In this document: positions 32,111 through 40,869 of the stretch, in pieces
Layout of the letters: each line of letters opens with the position of its first letter
Numbering within the stretch: position 1 is the first letter of the stretch
Assembly: GCA_030374805.1 (NCBI GenBank)
Contig: JARGSG010000001.1
Location: forward strand, 620,001-684,000
Direction of reading: 5' to 3'
From: Gracilaria gracilis
Taxonomy: Eukaryota > Rhodophyta > Florideophyceae > Gracilariales > Gracilariaceae
DNA: 64,000 nt
The notes under the pieces: generated by a model
Told to the model about the DNA's origin: nothing
The model's input: only the letters and a program-made list of their open reading frames with translations
The model's database searches: none
Made by a program: the position numbers and the translations under genes

Positions 32111-34681
32111 TTAATACTCCACAGGAAAAGCACCCCTTGTTTTCCGCTTTCGCTTTGAGTTAGGCGGCACGGAGACAAGTGCCCCATTCTCTTTCTCACC
32201 AACAATCTTCCGTCTCGTACCATTCTTCGGCTTTTGCGGCTCTGGCAAACCTCGCATGCAGTCTAGGGTGAACTCTAGAAAACTCAACTTCGTCACAATT
32301 CTGCTAATTCGCTCCTCATGTCGATCAACGTGCGCAGCTAGTGCTTCCATAAGGGCTCTTCCCTCACCACCGAAAGCGTCGCACAAAGCATCACATGCCC
32401 AACAGCTGAACACTGCTTTCATCACATAGGCCGCTACTGCGGCACTTTTGGAGCCCCCACTTGCATTCCAGTCCCTACAACAAAGGAGCAGCTTTCGCAA
32501 TAGGTTCCACTGAGCTTCCTTCTCCTCTTCCACGAGCCCTTTGACGACTTTAATTAACTCCGCGTCGGGGTCGTCAACAGTTGTCACAAGTTCAGAGAAA
32601 ATTGATTTCAGTTTCTGTGACATGCCCAACTGCAAAGCTCCTCGTGCTGCTACTTCCCAGCGTCGTGCACGAGCTGCATTCAGAACGGTTTGCTTCATTA
32701 GTTCTTCCTCTCCTTTCTTCTGCATTTCAGCGTCAATAGTTTCCTTTGTAACGTCTCCCCAAACTTGAATCAAACCGTCTGCGCCACCAGTAATCAACTT
32801 GCCCCCATCTTCTATATTACTAAGAGCCCATACCCGATCTTCGTGACCATCAAGTGTAGCGCAACACTCATCATTCCTGACATTCCAGACTTTCAATAAT
32901 CCATCAGCTCCAACGGAAACAAGTTGTGTCCCAGAACTGATGAAGTTTGCCTTCAACACACCTGCCAGATGACCTTGCAGGTTCCTTAAACAACTACCAT
33001 CTGCAACGTTCCATAACCGCACCGTAGAGTCACCACTGCAACTAGCCAGAATTCTGTCTACTGATGAAAACTGAACTGCCCATACACCCCGCCGATGACC
33101 CACACATTTTTTGCTGAGGCTGCCGTTCGATGCATCCCAAAACTTAACAGACCGATCTTGCGACCCCGAGGCAATGATACGCCCGTCTGGCGATACAGCA
33201 ACGGCATTGATATCCTTGTCGTGCCCCAAAACTGTCCATTTTGCCGACAGAGATGTTTCAGCACAACTGGCCTCGAAAGCCAGCTGATCTTCTGGTTCAG
33301 TTGCTTTGTCAGCAGCCCGCTTCGCAGAGTCCAGACTCCAAAGCTTTATGGTGCGGTCGGATGCGCCGCTGACGACAAAAAACTGACCATGGGTTGTGCG
33401 CGGAGAAAGCGCAATAGCTCCCACAGCGTCCGTATGTCCTTCTCCGAGAGCAAAACTGTTCCACTTACTATTCACCCGTCGCCACACTCGAATATTTTTA
33501 TCGCGAGCACTGGTAGCCAAATAAGCGTCTGCCACATCTTGTTGAAGTGCTCTCTGGCCCGTCAAGACATCCAGCGCAAGAACAATACCTGAATGAAGTT
33601 GAAGTCGAGCTTCGCATCGCCATTGTTCGTCTTCATATTTGAGAATGTGCACCGCATTCGAGTTTGACGCGACGGCGAGCGTTGAAGAGTCCAACGCTCG
33701 AATATCATAAACTTCTTCAAGATTTCCACATACAAGGTCGCTGGAAATTGTTAACCGATTCACGTTGTCTGCATGTACGAAGAGCAGAGTATGATCTGAT
33801 AACGCAATCGCAATCTTTCGCTTAGCCATTAATCGCATAGATGTAACAGTGATGGGGTCTTCCTCGTGTTGGACAATAAAAGGAAGCTGAAGCGCGCTCT
33901 GACGAATCTCTTGAGCCGTCTTCGTGTTCCACACGCGTATAACACCTTTCTCACCCACCGTCAGCGCATAATCGTCTATGCAAATTATGTCGACAAGGGA
34001 ATCATCGACGCGCAATAAGGTGGGCTTGGCGTTTTGATGACTGATATCAGTAATGGCCAACACACTATCCTGCGAGACGGAAAGCAATCGATGATCCGCA
34101 AAGGCGATAGAATTAATTCGTGCAACATGCGGAGAAAGTACAGAGGCGGGCTTGCGCGATTTGGTGTTGAGGTCGAAAACAGAGACGGTACCATCTTCCG
34201 CGCCGACATACAAGGATCGGGAATTCGGAGCGAATGTAAGGGTCGTTATAATGGAAGGCACGTTCAAGACGTGGGTCAACGATCGGTTCGCCACGGCGTA
34301 AACATGCAAAAGGCCGTCTGAAGAGGCTAGTGCAACATAATGAGCAGAGGGATCAACAGCGATAAACGAAACGACTCGTTCGTCTCGGAACGGGGTGATC
34401 GTAGACGAAGGACGCTGTTCGAGGATAGAATGGAATGACACATGGCCAGAAGAATGGGCAACAATAGCGATCGCAGCATCCGGTGTCAGGGCGGCAGCGC
34501 ATATCGGGTTTGACGGCGTGGGTGGCGGCGCGATGAAGGTAGGGGAAGGTGGATACAACGACAAGCGCTCATCGGTGGCAAGCAAGAGAGCGGACACATG
34601 TTCGCTGGCGGCCGGGCGCAGCTGCGAGAAGACGGGCCTGACGGAGGAAGCCGGCGCGAAGCGCAAGCGGCGCGGCGGCAT
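32111..34681 (-). CDS. UTP13: WD40 protein UTP13/TBL3, U3 snoRNP (small-subunit processome)
   Basis: The chosen start is the ATG at 34681 (MPPRRLRFAP), giving 856 residues; an upstream in-frame start at 34852 would add 57 unlike the family. The protein has two beta-propellers of WD40 repeats. The clearest repeats end in DKNIRVWRRV, DRTIKLWSLD, DRSVKFWDAS, DSTVRLWNVA, DGLLKVWNVR and DGLIQVWGDV. A helical Utp13-type C-terminal domain follows (EELMKQTVLNAARARRWEVA ... QKLKSIFSEL), then a basic tail (NSKRKRKTRG). This architecture and length are those of UTP13/TBL3, a nucleolar UTP-B subunit needed for early 18S rRNA processing. No intron is seen. It is divergent from the kinase at 35673 and shares an upstream region of about 1 kb. 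Confidence 0.93.
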   Translation of the reverse strand: MPPRRLRFAPASSVRPVFSQLRPAASEHVSALLLATDERLSLYPPSPTFIAPPPTPSNPICAAALTPDAAIAIVAHSSGHVSFHSILEQRPSSTITPFRDERVVSFIAVDPSAHYVALASSDGLLHVYAVANRSLTHVLNVPSIITTLTFAPNSRSLYVGAEDGTVSVFDLNTKSRKPASVLSPHVARINSIAFADHRLLSVSQDSVLAITDISHQNAKPTLLRVDDSLVDIICIDDYALTVGEKGVIRVWNTKTAQEIRQSALQLPFIVQHEEDPITVTSMRLMAKRKIAIALSDHTLLFVHADNVNRLTISSDLVCGNLEEVYDIRALDSSTLAVASNSNAVHILKYEDEQWRCEARLQLHSGIVLALDVLTGQRALQQDVADAYLATSARDKNIRVWRRVNSKWNSFALGEGHTDAVGAIALSPRTTHGQFFVVSGASDRTIKLWSLDSAKRAADKATEPEDQLAFEASCAETSLSAKWTVLGHDKDINAVAVSPDGRIIASGSQDRSVKFWDASNGSLSKKCVGHRRGVWAVQFSSVDRILASCSGDSTVRLWNVADGSCLRNLQGHLAGVLKANFISSGTQLVSVGADGLLKVWNVRNDECCATLDGHEDRVWALSNIEDGGKLITGGADGLIQVWGDVTKETIDAEMQKKGEEELMKQTVLNAARARRWEVAARGALQLGMSQKLKSIFSELVTTVDDPDAELIKVVKGLVEEEKEAQWNLLRKLLLCCRDWNASGGSKSAAVAAYVMKAVFSCWACDALCDAFGGEGRALMEALAAHVDRHEERISRIVTKLSFLEFTLDCMRGLPEPQKPKNGTRRKIVGEKENGALVSVPPNSKRKRKTRGAFPVEY

Positions 34682-35672
34682 GTTTGAGCACAAGTGGTTG
34701 CACGGGCGCGGGAGATGATGCGAAAAAACGGCCGTGGGTCGACGACGGCGTTGCGCGCGGCGGCCGGGGCGTTCCAATGCTACGCAGTGCGCACGTGTAG
34801 CGCCGTCACGGCCGGCCACGTGGCAGAGTGGAAGCGATCCGTGTGCACACACTGCTGATCATGTGATGGTTCGATGATCATGATGATGCACGCTGCCGGG
34901 ATGATGGCGTTCGCAAGCTGATGTCGAGACCTATCCTTCTGCCTGGCGACAGCAGCGGGTGTGTTCGCAGAATCTGTGTCCTTCGTATGATGAGTGGAGG
35001 CGCGTTCGCACCGGGTTAGAGAGTTAGCGCGCTATCCATCGCTCAAGACGTCGTTTGCCTTGGTGCATCATGCAATGATGGCTCTTGATGCATATGAGAA
35101 GGGATGTGTTGCACCCCATCACGCGAGAACCAAGCCTTAAGGATTAATCTCCGTCGCCGAAACGGAAGGCGCCGTTGCAATGGCATCGGCAACTGCAAAA
35201 AGTGGATGATGCGCATCACAAGCGACGCTTTGCGTAGCGGTGAACGCGTGTTTGGGCGCAACGCGCACAAAACAGCCGTCCGCAATCCACACGCCGCTTG
35301 CAGCAGGGCTTGCGTGACAAGTCGTCCCGCCTCCATCGTCTCCACTTGTCTATCTTCCATTCGCTTGCAACAGCAATATGGCGCAGCAAGCATCCAATCC
35401 GATGCACCAAATGCGCAGCACCCACGTGTCATAGCGCTCGGCCAATCAGCGAAGTAGATGCGTTGGACGCGCTTTGCCGCGCGCTCGCGCCTCTGGCGGC
35501 GCAAATCTCGCTGCTCGCTCGCTCTACACAAAACCACTCAAGAGCGCTGGTTCACAACTTCACATTCGTCGCCTCACCTGTTTCCTCACCGCTGTAGACT
35601 TGTCTTCCCTCCTTCGTCCGCGTCGCGCTCCCTTCCTTCCTTCGCGCTGCAAAGCCCATCTACCACACTCAA
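34682..35672. promoter_or_regulatory. Divergent upstream region of UTP13 and the AGC kinase
   Basis: About 990 bases separate the two divergent starts. No gene is present. The UTP13 side (34720-34850) is GC-rich with CGGC runs. The kinase side has C/T-rich stretches (35570-35660) next to the start, a usual leader composition here. Confidence 0.4.
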
Positions 35673-36893
35673 ATGGGCTCTTGTTTCTCCACGTCGTCCG
35701 CCCCACGTGAGCCCTCTAATCATCCCACTCGCTGGAAAGTTACCACTTCTAATCTCTTGCCGTCATGTGAGCCCATCCGTCTGCTCGGTGAAGGCACATT
35801 TGGCACTGTCGTGCTCGTCCGAGAGCGCAGCACGCAACAACTCTTCGCCGTAAAGGTCATGAACAAGTCCCAGCTCGTGAACGAAGCCCAGCTGGACAAT
35901 ATCGTCACCGAGCGCCAAGTGTTGCGAGAGGCAGGGCCTCACCCGTTTGTTGTCGAATGCCATTCTGGCTTTCAAACCCCACACGCCGTTGTCCTCGTCC
36001 TGGAGTACGTAAGTGGCGGCGATATGTACGATCTGCTTAGAACGCATGGCTGCCTTACTGAAGCCCAAGCCCGTTTCTATCTCGCCGAGATCACCGTAGC
36101 TGTCGCGGAACTACACAGTCATGATTTCTTTTTCAGAGATCTCAAGCTTGAGAACATTCTCATCGACGAGAACGGCCACGTGCGCCTCACCGACTTTGGT
36201 CTGGCGGGCAAATTCCAGTCTGGAGACCCCAGTGAGAAGGCCATCTACGATATTTCCGGAACTGCCATATATCAAGCGCCGGAAATGATTAAAGGCGAAG
36301 GTCATGGCCGCGTTGTCGATTGGTGGGCTCTTGGGGTGCTGGCGTACGTGTTAATGGCGGGTCGACCTCCTTTCTCGAGCGACTCGCGTGAAGAACTGAC
36401 GAGAAAGATAACGGAAGAAGCCCTGGACCTTGATAACGACGAGCGACTGACTGAAGTTTCAGAAACATGCAAAGACTTCATAAAGTGTTTATTAGATAAG
36501 AATCCGGCCACAAGACTTGGTCATGCAGGCGCCGACGCACAGGACATACAACAACATCCCTTCTTTGCTGGTATCGACTGGGCCGGCGTCGAAAACTTCA
36601 AACTGGATCCTCCGTTAAGGCCTGCGCTTCAACGTCCAACTGAACCGAATAACGCACAGGAAATCAAGCAAGCTCACAAGAGTTTGGCTGATAAGATTAT
36701 GAGAAAGCATAAAGGTGATGGCGGAATGCTTGATGAGGGCGAGTATAAACCGATTCAGGTGAACAAGTTCCCGACCTCGAATCGGGTCAGTATTGGGCTG
36801 GACTTCTCGGGTCGAAACAAGAAGCAGCGAAGTAAGACGTGGACCGGCACCCTCGACGACTTTGGGAGGGAGATATCCCCTGCTCAGCAGTGA
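35673..36893 (+). CDS. AGC-family serine/threonine protein kinase, probably N-myristoylated
   Basis: The 406-residue single-exon kinase has a Gly loop GEGTFGTV (39-46), ATP-binding Lys61, alpha-C Glu80, a catalytic loop FFRDLKLEN (Asp156), DFG at 174-176 and APE at 202-204. QAPEMIKGEGHGRVVDWWAL and the RPPF segment are AGC-like (PKA/PKB/S6K branch). The usual Tyr or His before RD is Phe. The activation loop reads SGTAIYQAPE, with the phospho-Thr position kept. The N-terminus MGSCFS fits N-myristoylation at Gly2 with palmitoylation at Cys4, so membrane attachment is likely. The C-terminal tail lacks an obvious hydrophobic FxxF motif, so activation may not use the PDK1-docking mode. There is no PH or other extra domain. 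Substrates are unknown. Confidence 0.9.
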   Translation: MGSCFSTSSAPREPSNHPTRWKVTTSNLLPSCEPIRLLGEGTFGTVVLVRERSTQQLFAVKVMNKSQLVNEAQLDNIVTERQVLREAGPHPFVVECHSGFQTPHAVVLVLEYVSGGDMYDLLRTHGCLTEAQARFYLAEITVAVAELHSHDFFFRDLKLENILIDENGHVRLTDFGLAGKFQSGDPSEKAIYDISGTAIYQAPEMIKGEGHGRVVDWWALGVLAYVLMAGRPPFSSDSREELTRKITEEALDLDNDERLTEVSETCKDFIKCLLDKNPATRLGHAGADAQDIQQHPFFAGIDWAGVENFKLDPPLRPALQRPTEPNNAQEIKQAHKSLADKIMRKHKGDGGMLDEGEYKPIQVNKFPTSNRVSIGLDFSGRNKKQRSKTWTGTLDDFGREISPAQQ

Positions 36894-38285
36894 TTTGAAA
36901 TCGGGTTCCAATTTTGTGAATTGTGACCGGCCAGGTCGTCGTGGTGAACAACATGTGGGGTCAGATGGGCCTTCGTCTAAATGGTAGGAATTGATCCGTC
37001 CCACACTGGGTATACAGAGTATACATGACTTTTGACAAGTCTATGAAAGATGCAGCTGCTGTTTCCGTATATTAATAGCAAAGGCAATTGTACTTCATTG
37101 CCTTGTTGTTTAAAAGCAGGCTTGATGTGTTTGTACGTTTTGTGAAGATTAAAACTACTAGCGATACGTTGAGTTCCTTGGGCGTTTTGTCGCCTCTGAG
37201 CAAGGTGGTGCGTGAGTTGGCATTGTTACCTTGATAGATGGGTAGATGCCGTTTGAGATAGGACGGTCGATTCCAGTGGAGAATCTCATGGAGTTTCCGC
37301 CGAAATAAGCTCATGCTGCACAATATGCTCTTGGTGCTTCGTTATTGTTTAATAACCACGATGAGCATAATTACAATATCCTTCATCTGTGCGTCCGTTT
37401 CCGACCAAACAAGAGAACGAGAATGTATCTGTACAGTATGACCATCACATCATCATGCACTCGTTCTATTTCCTGGTCTATTATGATGGAGAACGACCTC
37501 GCATGGGGTTAGCGAAGTCTACTTTGAATACCCAGGGAAAAACCAAGTACTGTACACGTAGCTACCTGTGGTCCATTTCTAGCCACATGATGAAAAGGGC
37601 TATCCGAGGTTTCGCCTTCGATGACTTGGGCACATCATTTTGTATACAAAAAAACGTCACTTGGAAAGCATCAACTACCGTGTAGATAGATAGTGTCTCT
37701 CTAGAAAGGGAGTGCCAAATTCTCTCAGCCACCTTTCAAGATATCATATATAGTATGAGAGGAGAAGAACTCTGTGAGCTGAGATAATTTTGAAGGCGAA
37801 ACGTAGAGGTCGGTCGCGAAGAAAACAGCAGAATGCACGCACAGGATTGATGCCAGAATTCGTTGCTTGTAATGTATAGACATGCTTCCTGGGATAAGGT
37901 TATCCACGGGGCCTTACGGTGCACCGCCAACCTGCTCGCGTGTCAGGCATACAACAAGCAGTTACACATAGCACGCGTCCCAACAAAGCCCGCCCTTCGC
38001 TGCCTTCCTGCTCCTGCTTGTGCAACAACAGTGTCCGTCATCACAGAAGCCGCCAAACGAGATATCTGCACTCGACGGCATGGTGCTCACCCTGTTCAAC
38101 ACTTGTGCGTACTGTACAATGAGTTAAATTCTGCAGAGTGTTGGTGCGGTTTCTTCCAAGCTGACATCTTCACCTATACGTCTGCAAGGTCTGGAAACCA
38201 AAAAAAGTTAAGGATTGCGTTTTAGGTGAACACGGTTGCACATTTCTAACATCTTACACCCTACACAAAAAAAACACAAGAGAGT
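36894..38285. other. Intergenic, no gene seen
   Basis: About 1.4 kb lies between the kinase stop and the convergent dehydrogenase stop. It is AT-richer than the flanking genes, with only short frames lacking domains. It probably holds both 3' ends. Confidence 0.5.
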
Positions 38286-39335
38286 TTAGCGCGACTGGTT
38301 TTCTGTCTGCAGTCCCGGCCGGACAGCCAATCCCATCGAAGCGTCCAACACTGAGCCGTGGAAAATGCCGGGTGGACTCTCGGCAGCCAGCCAGTAGACG
38401 CTCCTTGCCACCTCCAGTGGTTGAATAAGCCTCCGCTTCGGCATGCTGCCAACGAAAGCGTCCACGTTAGGGACGTTTGCTAGTGTGCTCTGTCTAAACA
38501 TTTCTGTCTCCGTGGCTCCCGGCGAGATACACATCACGTCAATGTTATCCATGACGTGCTGCGCTGCCAGATGCTTTGAAAGGTACGTAATGGCAGCCTT
38601 GCTCATTAAGTCAGCGGCACAGTATTCCGGAAACACGGCGCTGCTTCCTCCCCCCACAGAGCCAATAAATATCACCGTGGCTCTACCAGCCGCACTGGCG
38701 GCTTTGCTGAGCGCGTCTGAAAGAGCATCAGTGACCCACAAAGGTCCCAACGCGTTCACTCGCATCAGAGCCAGATCGTTCTGAGCGCGCTTAGCCATTC
38801 TGACAGCAGAGTCCGGAAGTTGTTCTGCTGGCAGCTTTGCAAAGTGGTTAGAGCCCATCTGCTGCTGTACGTAGCGACACACAGTGGCAGAACCGAGCGC
38901 CGCGTTGTTGACCAAAACGTGAACGCCAGCAGATCCGGCCCACTGGCAGACGGTGCGCGCAAACGCGGCGATGCCTGCCACGTCTGCCTGGTCGAGCGGC
39001 GCTGCGGTTACATGCGGCCACAACGCCTGCAGGCGCTCGGCGGCATTTCGGCGAGTAAGATAAGTGAACAGCACACGATGGCCAGCTTCCGCGAACACAC
39101 GTACAATAGCTTCGCCAATTCCAGTGGAGCCGCCAGTGACGACGATGTTGAGACTCTGACGGCGGGGCTGACGGGGCGATTGGAAAGTGGGCAACATCAG
39201 AGGCGGAGCAGACACGGTAGGAGAGGCCTTAGTCGCTGAGTGCAGTGGGGTTGAGTTGGTCATGGTAGGCGATGGGGGTGACGGCGGAGTAGGGACATCG
39301 GCCGGCGCACAATAGGTGTGAGCGTTACTCGGCAT
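38286..39335 (-). CDS. Short-chain dehydrogenase/reductase with shifted active-site tyrosine
   Basis: The 349-residue classical-type SDR has a Rossmann fold. TGGSTGIG is at 67-74 (cofactor Gly motif), NNAA at 143-146 in place of NNAG, and the active-site Asn is in VNALGP (194). Ser226 is in GSVGGG. The catalytic block reads EYCAADLMSKAAITYL. The Lys (246) and Ser-Lys context are standard, but the residue four before Lys is Asp242, and the only Tyr is at 238, eight before Lys. It may use a different geometry or have lost the standard activity. The Pro/Ser-rich first 60 residues could be an organelle-targeting leader, or the start may be at a later Met (25 or 47). PGATETEM after the core is typical. 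The substrate is unknown. It is a single exon. Confidence 0.85.
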   Translation of the reverse strand: MPSNAHTYCAPADVPTPPSPPSPTMTNSTPLHSATKASPTVSAPPLMLPTFQSPRQPRRQSLNIVVTGGSTGIGEAIVRVFAEAGHRVLFTYLTRRNAAERLQALWPHVTAAPLDQADVAGIAAFARTVCQWAGSAGVHVLVNNAALGSATVCRYVQQQMGSNHFAKLPAEQLPDSAVRMAKRAQNDLALMRVNALGPLWVTDALSDALSKAASAAGRATVIFIGSVGGGSSAVFPEYCAADLMSKAAITYLSKHLAAQHVMDNIDVMCISPGATETEMFRQSTLANVPNVDAFVGSMPKRRLIQPLEVARSVYWLAAESPPGIFHGSVLDASMGLAVRPGLQTENQSR

Positions 39336-40062
39336 GACGGGGGAATATGGGGCAGGGAAGAGAGTGCGGAAGGAAGAGAGGGGAGTGAGTTAAGGCCCGG
39401 CTCTGGGTGTGAGCAGAGGGGGGGGGGACGCGGGACGGGTTGTGTGTGAAATAGGAGCGGCACGGAAAGTTAGTCGGCGCGTGCAGCTGACGTTGGACGG
39501 CTGTCCCGTTTAAGCTGGTGAGGCGGCTTTCTCCGCGGCGAATATGAAAGGGCCTGGCGGGCCTTACTGCAGAAGACGTCGAACGAAAAGCGATGAGCGC
39601 GGAATCGTCTGTTGGCACGTCCTCGCGGTTTACAGAGCCACGTGGCGCTCCTGCGCTGCAAAATCGCGCTGCATGAATTTTGGGTGGCGGCGCAGATCAT
39701 CGCATGGTGAGGGGGCTCCGAGCTCTCTCCCATGCCATCATCGCTAACCTTTACGCCGTAGATACTGTACTACAGTCGGTGCCGTTGTACTGTCCCCAAA
39801 TGCACTCGTCCCGCCGCCATCGTGCGCTGCCGTCGTATCTAAGCGTGCCGCCGCTGCGTGCGGACAAGCTGTTGTTGACTGTCGCGCTTCAACAGGGCTC
39901 AGGCGCGTCAACAACAACAAGAGTCAGGTTACCAACGGTAACGCTACACCTCAGCGTGCGTGAAGAAAAAAAAAACTGTTTGACGTTTAGCGAATCTGTT
40001 ATAGGATAAACTGCGCATCCCGTCGGGATGCTTTCCGACGCGTGATCCGCCGCGCCCCGTGT
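39336..40062. other. Intergenic, no gene seen
   Basis: This is the upstream region of the dehydrogenase (minus) and downstream of the B-box gene. A G-run lies at 39418-39428 and an A-run at 39966-39975. No gene is present. Confidence 0.5.
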
Positions 40063-40869
40063 TCAGCATGAGCTGTTCGAATTCTCCAGTTCATGCAGGT
40101 GTTCTCTGTACATGTTGCCGTATTTCCGGTACAACGCCATCTCAACCTTCCTCACAAACCGCCCTTTTACGCGTGGTCTGCTGTCTGCCAGCTGCTTCCT
40201 GCACTCGTATCTCACGCGCTTTGCGAACGAGCGGTTCGCTCTCTTCGACCGGAATCGTTCCAACGCCTCCTTTCTCCGCTTTCTCCTTCTCTCCAATGCC
40301 TTCTGCTCTTCCTCCTCGTCCACTGTTTGTTCCTCCTGTTCCCTGCCGCGCTTCACGCCGCACCGCACAACTTCCTTCTGTTCCAGCACCATCACTGGCT
40401 CAGCCTTGAGGCACTCTTCAGCCATTCTGTCTGTGCGCGGCTCCACGTCCGGCACCACGTGCACAAAGCCGTCCTGCACAACCTCTTCCCAGCTAACGTC
40501 CCAGTTCTTGGCCAGTTTGCCCTCGCCCCAGATGGCGCTCATTTCCTCCACGCCAGTGAGGCCGGGCATGCGCCCCAGCCCAATTTCGGTGAAGTCGTAG
40601 TCAGCGGCGTCTTCAAAGGTGAGTGTGTCGGTGTCATCGTGTTGAATGGCCGACACGTCCGGTACCAGGGCTTCCTCGGACTCGTCGTGAATGGATGATC
40701 CTTCCATTTCGCAGGCGGCGACGGCACTGCGTACATGGCGCTGCGCCAGTCTGTTGGCGTTGTGCACCTCGACGTCACACTTTGCGCACAGGTAGCAGGC
40801 GTCGGCGGCGCAGTACACGGTGGCGGCCACCGCGCGATCCTCGGGGCACATTTCGCAATTGCGAACCAT
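40063..40869 (-). CDS. B-box zinc finger plus CCT-domain protein (CONSTANS-like class)
   Basis: Translation from the ATG at 40869 gives 268 residues starting MVRNCEMC. The longer frame upstream to 41136 is low-complexity and not family-like. Residues 1-45 form a single B-box with metal ligands in order (CEMC, then YCAADACYLCAKCD, then HNANRLAQRH). An acidic middle region (DDTDTLTFEDAADYD) follows, then a basic helix (EQKALERRRKRRKEALERF). A CCT domain at about 203-242 has the signature KRANRSFAKRVRYECRKQLA. CCT domains bind CCAAT-type sites with NF-Y partners in plants. Single B-box plus CCT proteins occur in green and red algae. It is probably a nuclear transcription regulator; light or circadian control is only suggested by relatives. 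Confidence 0.92.
   Translation of the reverse strand: MVRNCEMCPEDRAVAATVYCAADACYLCAKCDVEVHNANRLAQRHVRSAVAACEMEGSSIHDESEEALVPDVSAIQHDDTDTLTFEDAADYDFTEIGLGRMPGLTGVEEMSAIWGEGKLAKNWDVSWEEVVQDGFVHVVPDVEPRTDRMAEECLKAEPVMVLEQKEVVRCGVKRGREQEEQTVDEEEEQKALERRRKRRKEALERFRSKRANRSFAKRVRYECRKQLADSRPRVKGRFVRKVEMALYRKYGNMYREHLHELENSNSSC

Noticed and set aside
34682-34852. Upstream start for UTP13 adding 57 residues
   Set aside because: The added residues are Arg/His-rich translation of GC-rich upstream DNA. The second Met begins the usual N-terminus.
40093-40698. Plus-strand frames opposite the B-box/CCT gene
   Set aside because: They are shadows of the minus-strand gene, whose B-box and CCT signatures are unmistakable.
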